A DNA stretch of 64,000 nucleotides from assembly GCA_050953405.1 (NCBI GenBank), contig JBMNMP010000003.1:455783-519782 (forward strand). The letters are read 5' to 3'. Of this stretch, positions 52,298 to 61,984 are shown piece by piece. A model generated the notes under the pieces. That model was not told the DNA's origin, made no database searches, and was given only the letters and a program-made list of their open reading frames with translations. How positions within the stretch are numbered: position 1 is the first letter of the stretch; each line of letters starts with the position of its first letter. Origin of the DNA: RUG100 sp050953405 (GTDB lineage: Bacteria; Bacillota; Clostridia; Peptostreptococcales; Anaerovoracaceae). A program made the position numbers and the translations under genes.

Positions 52298-52326
52298 ACG
52301 ACAGCGCGCAATGCGCTGTCGTTTTT
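52298..52326 (+). terminator. Intrinsic terminator after 4hbD
   Basis: ACGACAGCGC-GCAAT-GCGCTGTCGT is a perfect 10-bp stem followed by four more T residues. Confidence 0.92.
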
Positions 52327-52328
52327 AC

Positions 52329-52357
52329 TTGTAACCATGTTATTTTTAGGGTAAGAT
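52329..52357 (+). promoter_or_regulatory. Promoter of the DUF975 gene
   Basis: TTGTAA at 52329-52334 and TAAGAT at 52352-52357 are spaced by 17 bases, directly after the 4hbD terminator. AAAGGAGG precedes the gene. Confidence 0.6.
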
Positions 52358-52399
52358 GTATCATAGTATGAGGTATATATTCAACTAAAAGGAGGTATT

Positions 52400-53194
52400 A
52401 TGCAAGATCATGTTATTGTGCTGGAAAGCTGTAAGAATCTGCGCGCTTTAGGCAGGGATGCATTGAGGGGCAAATGGACAGAGGCCATTTTGGCAACGCT
52501 GATATACTGCGTCATCGTTGAGGTTCCCGGTATTCTGATCTCAGCTATTTTCGGGGGAGATTCATCAGCTTATCTGAGCTATTCGACTAATGGCGGTGTT
52601 CGATCTTCAGGCGGTTCCACGATCGCTTTTATTTATATGATGCTGATCAACGGTCCCCTCACATTTGGAATCGTTATTTATTACATACGGCTGTTCAGAA
52701 GACAGAACTGCGAATTATCGCTGGTGATGAGCGGCTTTGATAGATTCGGGAAGACATTGGCCCTTTGGCTTTACATCTTTCTGTTTGTTTTCCTGTGGAC
52801 GCTGCTGTTTGTGGTTCCCGGTATCATAGCGGCCATCAGATACAGCCAGTCGTTCTATATACTGGCGGATAATCCGCAGATGAGGATCCCGGATATAGTG
52901 AATGAATCCAAGCGAATGATGTATGGGAATAAGGGCAAGTTTTTCCTCATGAATCTGTCGTTCATAGGATGGTGCCTGCTGGCTTCCATACCGGCCATGA
53001 TAATCGGCGCCGCCATGGCAGCTCTGGGGTTCGAAAGCGACGGTCTCGCAATGGATATAGCAAAGTTCATCGGCAGCCTGTTTGAAATAGGTGTGATGTC
53101 GTATATGTTCTCGACCGGCGTAGCTTTCTACGACATTCTGTCAGGACGCTTGATGCCTCAGCAGACGGAGATCCCGGGACAGAGACAGTTTTGA
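52400..53194 (+). CDS. DUF975 family membrane protein
   Basis: The 264-residue protein has about six hydrophobic segments and the DUF975 hallmarks: an N-terminal ALGRDALRGKWTEAILATLIY, then FVVPGIIAAIRYSQSFYILADNP near residue 138 and a C-terminal VAFYDILSGR. DUF975 proteins are widespread in Clostridia without known function. The AAAGGAGG site serves the ATG. It precedes the MurE-like gene by 14-20 bases and may share a transcript. Confidence 0.85.
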   Translation: MQDHVIVLESCKNLRALGRDALRGKWTEAILATLIYCVIVEVPGILISAIFGGDSSAYLSYSTNGGVRSSGGSTIAFIYMMLINGPLTFGIVIYYIRLFRRQNCELSLVMSGFDRFGKTLALWLYIFLFVFLWTLLFVVPGIIAAIRYSQSFYILADNPQMRIPDIVNESKRMMYGNKGKFFLMNLSFIGWCLLASIPAMIIGAAMAALGFESDGLAMDIAKFIGSLFEIGVMSYMFSTGVAFYDILSGRLMPQQTEIPGQRQF

Positions 53195-53214
53195 TAAATT
53201 GAAAGGATATGGTA

Positions 53215-54729
53215 ATGGAATCAGATAAAAAACCACTCAATGCTTATATAGAAAAATTACAGGATCAAGGCCTGGTGACCGAAATCGCTGTCGATGACGC
53301 TGCTAAGGCTAGAGATGTAGGCTGTGTGACTTACGACTCGCAGGACGTCGCCGCTGAGACTCTGTTCGTGTGCAAGGGCGTCCACTTCAAAGCGGAATAC
53401 CTGTTGGATGCCCTGAAAAAGGGAGCCTTCTGTTATGTAGCCGAACGGGTCCATGAGGAGGCTCCGGCGGACACGCCGTACATAATAGTCAGCGACATCA
53501 GGAAGGCCATGCCGCTGATCGCGGATCTGTTTTATGACAAGATCTGGCAGAAAATAACGACGATCGGCATCACGGGAACAAAGGGCAAATCTTCTACAAC
53601 TTATTTCATGCGCTACATCCTGGATGCCTGGATGGAGTCCCAGGGAAAACCGGCAACTGCTGTGATCTCCGGTATAGACAACTATGACGGCGTCATCAAT
53701 GAGGAGTCGCATCTGACAACTCCGGAGGCCATGATGCTCCACAAGCACTTCTATAACGCTGTGAAGAGCGGTATAGAATACGTGACCATGGAGGTTTCTT
53801 CACAGGCGCTGAAGTACGACAGGACGCTGGGGATCACCTTCGATGTGGGAGCTTTCCTGAATCTCGGCGAAGACCACATCAGTCCTGTGGAACACCCCAC
53901 GGTGGAAGATTATATGATGAGCAAGATGGTCCTCATGCACCAGTGCCGCACGGCCGTTATCAACTACGATACGAAATACACCGACTGGGCGCTGCGTGAA
54001 GCCAAAGATGCGGAGCAGATCGTGACCTTCGGCGAAAGGGAAGGTGCCGATGTTTTCGGTTACCGGGTGAGGCCGCACAAGAACGGCATCACATTTTGCG
54101 CCCGGGGCAGTGATTTCGATGAGGAGTTCGAGATCGGGCTCACCGGTCTCTTCAATGTCAGCAATGCGCTGGCTGCCATAGCCATGAGCCGTAGCCTCGG
54201 AGTTCCTGTAGAATTCATCAAGCAGGGTCTCAGGAAGGCCAGGGTCGATGGAAGGATGGAGATATTCACCAATCCTGCAGGCACGATCACAGCGATCGTG
54301 GACTATGCGCACAACAAGATGAGCTTTGACGCACTGTTCGCAAGCGTCAAAGAAGAATACCCCGGCAAAAAGATATCGATCGTCTTCGGATGCCCGGGCA
54401 AGAAGGCGCAGCGCAGGAGAAAGGAACTGGGTGAGTCGGCCGGCAGGAACTGCGACCATGTATATATCACCGAAGAGGATGCCGGTGAGGAGCCGGTGCA
54501 CGAGATCAGTCTTCAGATCGCGGAGCACGTGAAAGAGATGAACCACGCAGCTTATGATATCATTGATGACCGCGGCGAAGCGATAAAGCGCGCCATCGAA
54601 GACGCGGATGAAAACACGGTGCTCCTGTTCACCGGAAAGGGCCGCGAGACGCGCCAGAAAAGGGGCATAGAGTATATTGACACTCCCTCAGATGTGGAAT
54701 ATGTAGAAAAATATTTGTCTGAAAAATAA
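53215..54729 (+). CDS. MurE-like UDP-N-acetylmuramyl tripeptide ligase
   Basis: This Mur ligase has about 504 residues. The N-terminal substrate domain (VGCVTYDSQDVAAETLFVCKG near residue 36) resembles MurE. The P-loop is in GITGTKGKSSTTYFMRYIL near 118, the carbamylated-lysine region includes EVSSQALKYDRTLG near 195, and the C-terminal domain has FGCPGKKAQRRRKELGE near 392. The position of the DNPR or DNPA motif of standard MurE reads YITEEDAGEEPVHEI. It could thus be a second MurE-type ligase with another amino-acid specificity. The ATG at 53215 is better spaced from GAAAGG than that at 53209. Confidence 0.85.
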   Translation: MESDKKPLNAYIEKLQDQGLVTEIAVDDAAKARDVGCVTYDSQDVAAETLFVCKGVHFKAEYLLDALKKGAFCYVAERVHEEAPADTPYIIVSDIRKAMPLIADLFYDKIWQKITTIGITGTKGKSSTTYFMRYILDAWMESQGKPATAVISGIDNYDGVINEESHLTTPEAMMLHKHFYNAVKSGIEYVTMEVSSQALKYDRTLGITFDVGAFLNLGEDHISPVEHPTVEDYMMSKMVLMHQCRTAVINYDTKYTDWALREAKDAEQIVTFGEREGADVFGYRVRPHKNGITFCARGSDFDEEFEIGLTGLFNVSNALAAIAMSRSLGVPVEFIKQGLRKARVDGRMEIFTNPAGTITAIVDYAHNKMSFDALFASVKEEYPGKKISIVFGCPGKKAQRRRKELGESAGRNCDHVYITEEDAGEEPVHEISLQIAEHVKEMNHAAYDIIDDRGEAIKRAIEDADENTVLLFTGKGRETRQKRGIEYIDTPSDVEYVEKYLSEK

Positions 54730-54764
54730 TACTGTATACCTGTTATCAATGGCATGGAAACAGG

Positions 54765-54793
54765 TTGATAAAGGTGACAAATAAAAGTATAAT
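54765..54793 (+). promoter_or_regulatory. Promoter before the carboxyltransferase gene, with overlapping repeats
   Basis: TTGATA at 54765-54770 and TATAAT at 54788-54793 are spaced by 17 bases. Two nested inverted repeats, CCTGTT/AACAGG (54739-54764) and TTATCAA/TTGATAA (54743-54771), overlap the -35 and could be operators. Confidence 0.65.
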
Positions 54794-54831
54794 TATTCTT
54801 GTACTTATATCAAACGAGTATGGAGGAAGTA

Positions 54832-56211
54832 ATGAGTAAAGTAAAATTTACAGAAACTGTCCTGAGAGACGGCCATCAGTCCCTAATAGCTACCCGGATG
54901 ACGACAGAAGAGATGCTACCGATCTTGGAAACAATGGACAATGTTGGATATCATTCACTGGAGTGCTGGGGAGGGGCAACTTATGACGCGTGCCTCAGGT
55001 TCCTCGATGAAGACCCGTGGGATAGACTGCGCACCATCAGAAAGCACATCAAGAAGACAAATCTTCAGATGCTGCTGCGGGGCCAGAATCTACTGGGGAT
55101 ACAAGCACTATGCTGACGACGTGGTCGATGAATTCGTCAACAGAGCCATCGGAAACGGGATCGACATCATCCGTATATTCGATGCCCTGAACGATACCAG
55201 AAAACCTCGAAGCAGCCGTAAAGGGCAAACCAAGAAGTACGGCGGCCACGCGCAGGGCTGTGTATCCTAATACTAATCTCTCCCTGTACATACAAATGAC
55301 ACCTTTGTGGAACTCGGAAAGACGATCGAAGAAATGGGAATGCGAGATTCATTCCTGCATCAAGGACATGGCCGGTCTTCTGGATCCTTACACAACTGCA
55401 GATCTGGTGACCTCAAACTAAAGGCCAATCTGACGATACCCGTTGAACCTGCATACACAATGCGACGAGCGGACTGGGATCCATAGACATATATGAAAGG
55501 CGGTCGAAGCCGGTGTCGATATCATTGATACAGCTATATCGCCGTTCTCAGAGGCGGAACATCGCAGCCGCCTACAGAGCCGATCGCAGCAGCTTTTTTC
55601 GGGCACTGAATGGGATCCGGAGCTGGATATGGATCTGCTCAACAAGGTAGCCGAACACTTCCGCCCCATCAGAGAAAAGTACATCGCCAACGGATTGCTG
55701 GATCCAAAGCTGATGGGTGTAGATATAAATACTCTCGATTTATCAGGTTCCCGGCGGAATGCTCTCGAATCTGGTCTCCCCAGCTCAAGGAAGCAAACGC
55801 GATGGACAAATACGAAGAGGTACTCAAAGAAGTTTCCCCGCGTGAGAGCCGATTTCGGTTATCCGCCGCTGGTAACACCTTCCAGTCAGATCGTGGGGAA
55901 ACACAGTCAGTGCTCAACCGTGATCACCGGAGAGCGTTATAAGATGGTACCCAACGAAGCAAAACAGCTGGTCAAAGGGAATGTATGGACGCACGACGCT
56001 GCCGATCAAGGAAGAAATCGTCAAGAAGATCCTCGGCGATGAGGAGCAGGTGACCTGCAGGCCGGCAGACCTGATCGCTCCGGAACTGGAGCAGGCAAAA
56101 GAAGGACTGTGCAGAGTTCATACAGCAGCCGGAAGACGTCCTTACTCAGGCCTTTCTTCCCCAAAGGTGGCTCAGGACTTCTTCAAGAGAAGGATAGAAA
56201 AAGCAATATAA
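54832..56211 (+). CDS. Pyruvate/oxaloacetate carboxyltransferase subunit (frameshifted)
   Basis: Fragments in all three frames line up as one protein of about 460 residues, the carboxyltransferase domain of pyruvate carboxylase or oxaloacetate decarboxylase alpha (PycB/OadA). I see TETVLRDGHQSLIATRMTTEE at the start with the metal Asp, ECWGGATYDACLRFL near residue 45, FDALND near 118, SPFSGGTSQPPTEP in mixed frames near 55520, and GYPPLVTPSSQIVG near 55860. The region ends before a biotin-carrier domain would begin. At least eight frame changes are needed, most by removing one base at a short run. The true protein is probably intact. Confidence 0.8.
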
Positions 56212-56335
56212 ACTGGACCTGAATCTGCTCGATGAGGAGAATTCAGTTTATCCAGTGTAAAATGAAAGAGTGAAAATATGACAGGACCGGCTCCATCAGG
56301 GGGTCGGTTTTGCCGTGTAGAAAGGAAATGACGAG

Positions 56336-56827
56336 ATGAGCAAAAAGAGAAAAACCATGCCGAAGAGAAGACAAATGTCATGCGCCTTTTGGAGCAGCAC
56401 AAGATTGATTACAGACATTACTTGTTATGTGGACAGCGACGCGGTCAGCGGACTCGATGTGGCGGAGGCTCTGGGGCAGGATCCCCAATCAGGTATTCAA
56501 GACGCTGGTCACCCGCGGCAGCCGCAGCCACGACTACTTTGTATTCGTTATTTCCCGTGGAGCACGAACTTGATCTGAAAAAAGGCAGCCAGGGGCAGTG
56601 GGCGAGAAGGCGATTACGATGATAAAATCCAGGGAACTGCTGCCCGCTGACCGGTTACATACACGGCGGCTGTTCTCCTATAGGAATGAAGAAACCGCTG
56701 GATACTACGATAGACATCAGCGCAAAAAATCTGGATACCATTATATTCAGTGCGGGAAAGATCGGATATCAGGTGGAAGTGAGGCCCCGGGACCCTCGCT
56801 AAGATCATTGAATTCCGCTTTGCTTGA
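56336..56827 (+). CDS. ybaK: YbaK/EbsC-type aminoacyl-tRNA deacylase (frameshifted)
   Basis: Pieces in three frames form a protein of about 160 residues of the YbaK/ProX editing family, which hydrolyses mischarged Cys-tRNA(Pro). Recognisable parts are MRLLEQHKIDYRHY near the start, VDSDAVSGLDVAEALGQDP, and later VGEKAITMIKSRELLP and, across a frameshift, GYIHGGCSPIGMKK, the YbaK signature. The expected stop is at 56825-56827, two bases before the convergent rluA stop. Several single extra bases are needed to explain the breaks. Confidence 0.75.
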
Positions 56828-56829
56828 GG

Positions 56830-57763
56830 TCACTTGTTAGAGATGGCCTTTATCAGCTCTTCTATATCATCGGGAAGCGGTGCCCTGATGCACATCGTTT
56901 CTCCGGTGACCGGATGGGGGAATGTAAGGCTGGCGGCGTGCAGCGCCTGCCTGCCGATCAGAGGCGAAGGCGCGTCGTAGAGCCAGTCGCCGGTGACCGG
57001 GTGTCCGATGAAGCTCATGTGCACCGCGTATCTGTTGGGTGCGGCCGGTCTCCAGCCTCAGGGCTATGAGACTCCAATCCGCCGCCCGGTGCCTGAGCGT
57101 CAAAGTAGCGCTCGAGGACGCGGTAGTGGGTGACCGATGGGCTTACCGCCTTCAACGACGCCCGCGCCTGAGCGGTTCATTTTCCGGTCTTCCCAGGGGT
57201 GCGTCGATGACGCCGTCTTCTTCTTCGATAATGCCGTTGACGACCGCCAGATACTCTTTTTTCACATGTCCACCTACGCTTTTGCTGTTTGACAAAAATC
57301 GTCCTGCGCGTGCGAATTCTTGCCTACCGCCAGGATGCCGCTGGTGTCCATGTCCAGCCTGTTGATGAATCTGATCTTGAAGATCTGACCGCTCTGTTCC
57401 ATATAACGGGTGAGTCCCGTTGGCAATGGTGTGGTCCGGGTTGCCGTTTGTAGGATGCACGCAGACTCCGGGCTGCTTGTTGATGAGCATGATGTCATCG
57501 TCTTCGAAGAGCACATTTACGGGGATGTCCTGCGGTTCAAAGTAACTGCGCTCCTGAGGCAGACGCACAGTGATCACATCACCCGGCTGCGGCTTTTTCC
57601 ATACCTGGGCCTCTGCGCCGTTGATGAACACTGAATGTTCTTTTTTGATTTTGGTCCGCAGTCGTGATGAGAAGGGAAAAATTACGCCGCATGAGCTCTC
57701 TGATGGAGAGCCCCTGTGCGTGATCTTCCTTTGCTGACTGTGTAGTTGAATTCCCCTTTTCAT
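56830..57763 (-). CDS. RluA family pseudouridine synthase (frameshifted)
   Basis: The minus-strand pieces make up a protein of about 300 residues. Upstream parts show an S4-like start (MKRGIQLHSQQRKIT), the linker DIPVNVLFEDDDIMLINKQPGVCVHP, and the catalytic-site region where the RLD motif is split across frames (FINRLDMDTSGILAVGKN). The C-terminus has FIGHPVTGDWLYDAPSPLIG and RQALHAASLTFPHPVTGE. RluA enzymes isomerise uridines in rRNA or tRNA. Its start lies just beyond the nadK stop, so nadK-rluA is an operon. It needs several frame corrections. Confidence 0.8.
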
Positions 57764-57770
57764 GATGCAC

Positions 57771-58579
57771 CTAGAGAAATTTGGTCTTCACTTTGTTCCA
57801 GAAATCGTAGTTCTCGAACCTCATCAGCTTGACGATGGTGTTCGAATATTCCAGCTCGATGTTGTACCACATAGCGGTAGCCGGCCTCGATGCCGTCGTA
57901 GATGACATAAGTCATGTCGCTCTTGACGTACTCCGGTGTGATCCCGATCTTCATCGTGCTCGGCAGCAGCACACTGCTCGTGAAGGAACGGTAAGCCGTG
58001 GTGTTCATGGGGGCCCATGGGTGTCAGCTGCAGTGTCTTCAGGCGGGGATCGACGATCGAGCCGCCCAGAGAGTAGTTGTAAGCTGTGGACCCCGCCGGG
58101 GTGGAGATCAGGAGACCGTCGCCGCTGAATTTTTTCCATGAAGCTGCCGCCGATCGAGATGTTGAGATGGGTGCTCCTTGAAAAGTCGCCGCGTATGATG
58201 ATCTCATTGAGGCCGGTATGCACTTTCTTCTTCACCTCTGACGAAGACTTTCGCGGTGACCGTGGACAGCTCCTGTATGGAATATTTTCCATGGTTGTAG
58301 TTGAAGATGAACTCGTCAAGGTCGTAGGGATGCAGTTCCTGAAAGAAGCCCAGATGTCCCGTGTTGATGCCGATGATGGGCAGAGAAGGGAAGTCGTAAT
58401 TGTGTATGGCTTCCAGCAGGGTCCCGTCTCCGCCGATCACGATCAGCAGCTCCGCGTCGGCGTCTAATCCGAAGACGGGCGTAAAGCCGCTGTCTTTCAG
58501 CTTTACCTCCAGCAGCGAAGCTGTCTGGCAGGGAAATGGCTGAATCGTTGCTGTGTATGCTGATGATTCTCTCTTTCAT
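57771..58579 (-). CDS. nadK: NAD kinase (frameshifted)
   Basis: NAD kinase makes NADP and is usually essential. Minus-strand pieces give MKERIISIHSNDSAI, then the GGDG motif in MIGGDGTLLEAIHNYDFPSLP. NTGHLGFFQELHPYDLDEF and GLLISTPAGSTAYNYSLGGSIVDP follow, and the end reads VRFENYDFWNKVKTKFL in a corrected frame. The total fits about 265-270 residues. The start ATG overlaps the pepF stop. One clear error is an extra A in the run near 58130 (GAAAAAATT); others break the frame near 58010, 58240 and 58480. Confidence 0.82.
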
Positions 58580-60402
58580 ATCTCTGGTCTCACACTAAAC
58601 TTTTCAAATTCATCGACCAGTGCAGTGAACGCCGCCATGGCCCTTTCTGATCGGTTCCTCGCTGCTCATGTCCACGCCGGCGATTTTCAGCAGTTCTATC
58701 GGGTAGTCGCTCTCACCGGTCTTCAGGAACTCGATATAGTCGTCGGAGCCTTTCTCCAGGATGATGTCGGAGATCGCGGCGGCTGCCGAATAGCCGGTCG
58801 CATATTTATACACATAGAATGCGTTGTAAAAGTGCGGGATCCGGGCCCACTCGTACTTGATATAGTCATCATCGGCGATGGCAGGGCCGAAGTACTTGCG
58901 GTTCAGTTCCTGATACTTTTCGCACACATCCAGTTGGCCGTGAGCGTTTCCCCGGCTTCGATGGCCTCGTGCGTCAGCTGTTCGAATTCGGCGAACATTG
59001 TCTGGCGGAAGAGGGTGGTGCGGAATTCCTCGATGTGCATATTTCAGCAGGTATTTTTTCATCTGCGGATCCTTCTCTTTTCTGATCAGGTGCTTCATCA
59101 GCAGGTTTTCGTTGACTGTGCTCGCTGTTTTCCGCAGTGAAAATACTGTGGCTGCCGTATATGAAAGGCTGGTTTTCGCGCCGTGTATGACGAATGCATG
59201 GAGTGTCCCCATCTCGTGAACTATGGTGAAACACGTCCTGCAGGGTGTCTGTATAGTTTGAGCAGTATGTAGGGCTTGCTGTCGTAACTGCCGAAACTGT
59301 AAGCTCCGCTGGTTTTGCCTTCATTTTTCATATACATCGATCCATTCCGTCGGCCAGGCCGCGCGTTCAATGCGCTCGATATACTCGCTGCCGAGAGGCG
59401 CCAGTCCCTCACGGATGATGTCGAGACCCTCCTCATACGGGATGGTGCGCTTGGGCATATCTATCAGAGGCACATAGACGTCGTACATCTTCAGTTCGTC
59501 GAGGCCCAGAAGGCGTTTTCCTCGTCTCTATGTACCGATGCAGCGTCGGCAGGTTTTCATTGACGATCTTCACGAGGTTGTCGTAAACGGAGAGCGGGAT
59601 GTTGTCGCCCGAGAGCGCCGCCGCCCTCGCTGAGGGATACTTTCGGATGCGCGCCATGACCACATCCACCCTTGGTGTTGTAGCTGTAAGCCGTGCCGAT
59701 GGTGTTGATCAGCTTTTGAAAGGCTGTGTACATACCTTCATAAAGCCGATTTCCTCACTTCGCGGTCCCTGCTCTGCATCAGAGTGATGTAGTTGCCGTG
59801 AGTGAGCTGCACCTCGCTGCCGTCTTCATCCTTACACCTTGCCGAAAATTCATCTCGGCGTTGTTGAGCATATTGAATATCTCGCCGGTGGCCGGTGTTA
59901 TCTCGCTCATCTGAGCGAGGAATTGTTCTCTTCTGCGTGTGAGAGGATGTGATCTTTTTCACGCAGCAGATCCTCGATCGAGAAGCGGTACATCTCCAGT
60001 TCCGGTTCTTCGTCCACATAGCCGAGCAGAACGCCCTTCTTCGGCTTCTAATAATTCAGGAGTGGAAAACGATGTCAGGGCGCTGATCTTTGCGATGGCA
60101 GCTCCGGCCTTGTCGTTCAATAGACTGAGCTTCCTCGACCCTGTTATCTTCATCTTTTTTCATGTGCGCATACACGTAGACAACGCTCTATCTTCTGCCA
60201 CAATTTGTCACGCAGCTTGAATGCCGCCAGCAGCGTAGAGCTGCTCTCCTGTGAGCTTTCCCTGATAACCCGGCGTACTCTTCGGCCAGCGACATGGCCT
60301 GCTTGAGATCATCTTCCCAGCTGTCCGCATTCCGGGTACATATCTTCGATATCCCACTTATATTTTTTATCTATTTCATTTTCTCTGTTTCAGCTCTTTC
60401 AC
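58576..60402 (-). CDS. pepF: Oligoendopeptidase F (frameshifted)
   Basis: The minus-strand gene begins at GTG 60402 after CGGAGGTATTTT with MKELKQRNEIDKKYKWDIED, the typical PepF start, and ends with ALVDEFEKFSVRPEI. Total length of about 608 codons fits the M3B family. The zinc motif HEMGHSMHS is readable near 59200 once one base of a CCCC run is removed. Other recognisable parts are FYVYKYATGYSAAAAISDIIL near 58800 and RIEYIERMAWPT-like remnants near 59350. It cleaves peptides of about 7-17 residues in the cytosol. More than ten frame breaks are present. Confidence 0.82.
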
Positions 60403-60529
60403 AAAATACCTCCGTTCCGGGACGGATGTTTCCCGTCCGGTATTTCTACTGCATTTACAATACAGATTTCTTGTTGTAAAATATAAAACACAGATTATAT
60501 TTATAACATATATTCAGAAAGGTAACAGA

Positions 60530-61343
60530 ATGGATAACAGACCAATAGGTTTTTTCGATTCGGGCCTCGGCGGACTGACGAGCATACCGTATCTGGCTGA
60601 TAGATTGCCCGAGGAGAAGATAATATATTTTGGAGATACAGCGCGGGACACCGTATGGATCCAAGGCTATCTCCACCATCAGAAAGTTCTCACTGCAGAT
60701 AGCGGATTTTCTGGTGAATCACAATGTGAAAATGATAGTTATCGCCTGCAATACCATCAGTTTCTACGTGTCTTGATATGCTGCAGGAAAAGTTTCCCCA
60801 GGTGCCCATACTGGGCATCATACAGCCGGCGGCGCAGAAGGTGATCAACACCTGCGGCGAGGACAACAGGATAGGCATCATAGGGACCAAGGCGACAATA
60901 GGCTCACATGCTTACAGCAATATAATAAAGACTTTCAGACCGGGTCTGAGTGTCTTTGAAAAGGCGACGCCGACGTTCGCCCTGCTGATAGAGGAGGGCT
61001 TCATACAGAACGATATCATGGATCTGATGATACACTACTATCTGGATGACTTCGTACTCGAGAACAGGATCGACACTCTGGTGCTGGGCTGCACGCACTA
61101 CCCGCTGATCAGGGCCAGCATAGAGAGACTGCATCCCGAGTTGAAGATAGTGAACCCCTTCAGAAGAAGTGATCGGGAGCATAGAATATGTACTGAAGGG
61201 AGAAAAATATGCTGGCCGAAGGTTCGGATGCGAGGAACACTTTTTATGCCAGCGACCTGTCGGAGAACTTTGTGAACATGATCGACAGGATCTTTCAGGG
61301 CACGGACGTTAATGTAAAGTTTAAAAACCTGGATATGGATTAG
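60530..61343 (+). CDS. murI: Glutamate racemase (frameshifted)
   Basis: MurI makes D-glutamate for peptidoglycan. The start MDNRPIGFFDSGLGGLTSI is typical, with ATG 60530 after AAAGG. The first catalytic cysteine lies in VIACNTIS near 60745 in a shifted frame, the central part (QEKFPQVPILGIIQPAAQK) is intact, and the second cysteine is in LVLGCTHYPLI near 61085. The end reads ASDLSENFVNMIDRIFQGTD. Frame breaks near 60650, 60762, 61156 and about 61205 are each explained by one extra base at a short run. Corrected length is about 270 residues. An aspartate racemase is less likely. Confidence 0.85.
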
Positions 61344-61374
61344 GAGACAGCTGAGTTATAGCGGGAGGATCAAT

Positions 61375-61982
61375 ATGGATTTGCAGGATTTATTGGAAAT
61401 GTTGGAATTAGATGAACCGGAAGACTTCGAATACTTCGAGAATTTCGCGGATCTGGTGGAGTGCGATGAAGATATTACAGAGGATGCGCTCTCTACGAGC
61501 TGTTTTCTCAGGTAGATGCGGACACAGCAGCGGAGATAATAGGCAGCTACTTTGACGAGATCATGGATAACGTGCCTGATGAGGCCACGGATATTTACAT
61601 GCTGCTGGAGAATATCAAACGGGCACTCGCGGGATTGATTCTCGCGGGCGACGAAGACAGCATAGTGCGCTTTGCCGAGGAACTGGCCAAGTTCAGGAAC
61701 TGGTACTCATTCGATTCGGAGGTCACCTGCCAGAATGTGACTGAAGACACAGAGGAGGTACTGTCGCTGCGCGATGCCCTGACTCTGGCGCGCCTGGACA
61801 ATCTGGACTGAGGACGAGTATTCCTTCGAATTTGACGATTGTCTGGACTACGAGCTGGAATGATTACGGCATGAGTTTCAACGAACTGGCGGAAGCCGAA
61901 GATTTCCAGGAGAATATCCGAGGATGATAACGGCATACTCGACAGCGGATATGTATATGATGACGAGTTGAACAAATTTTAG
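61375..61982 (+). CDS. Acidic protein of unknown function (frameshifted)
   Basis: ATG 61375 with GGGAGG upstream opens a very acidic protein that starts MDLQDLLEMLELDEPEDFEY. It continues, after a break near 61490, through MDNVPDEATDIYMLLENIKR and ends, after further breaks near 61810, 61860 and 61920, with GYVYDDELNKF. About 200 residues result, with no cysteine-rich, membrane or signal region and a strongly negative charge throughout. I do not recognise the family. It lies between murI and the MBL hydrolase, two bases from the latter. Confidence 0.6.
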
Positions 61983-61984
61983 AG

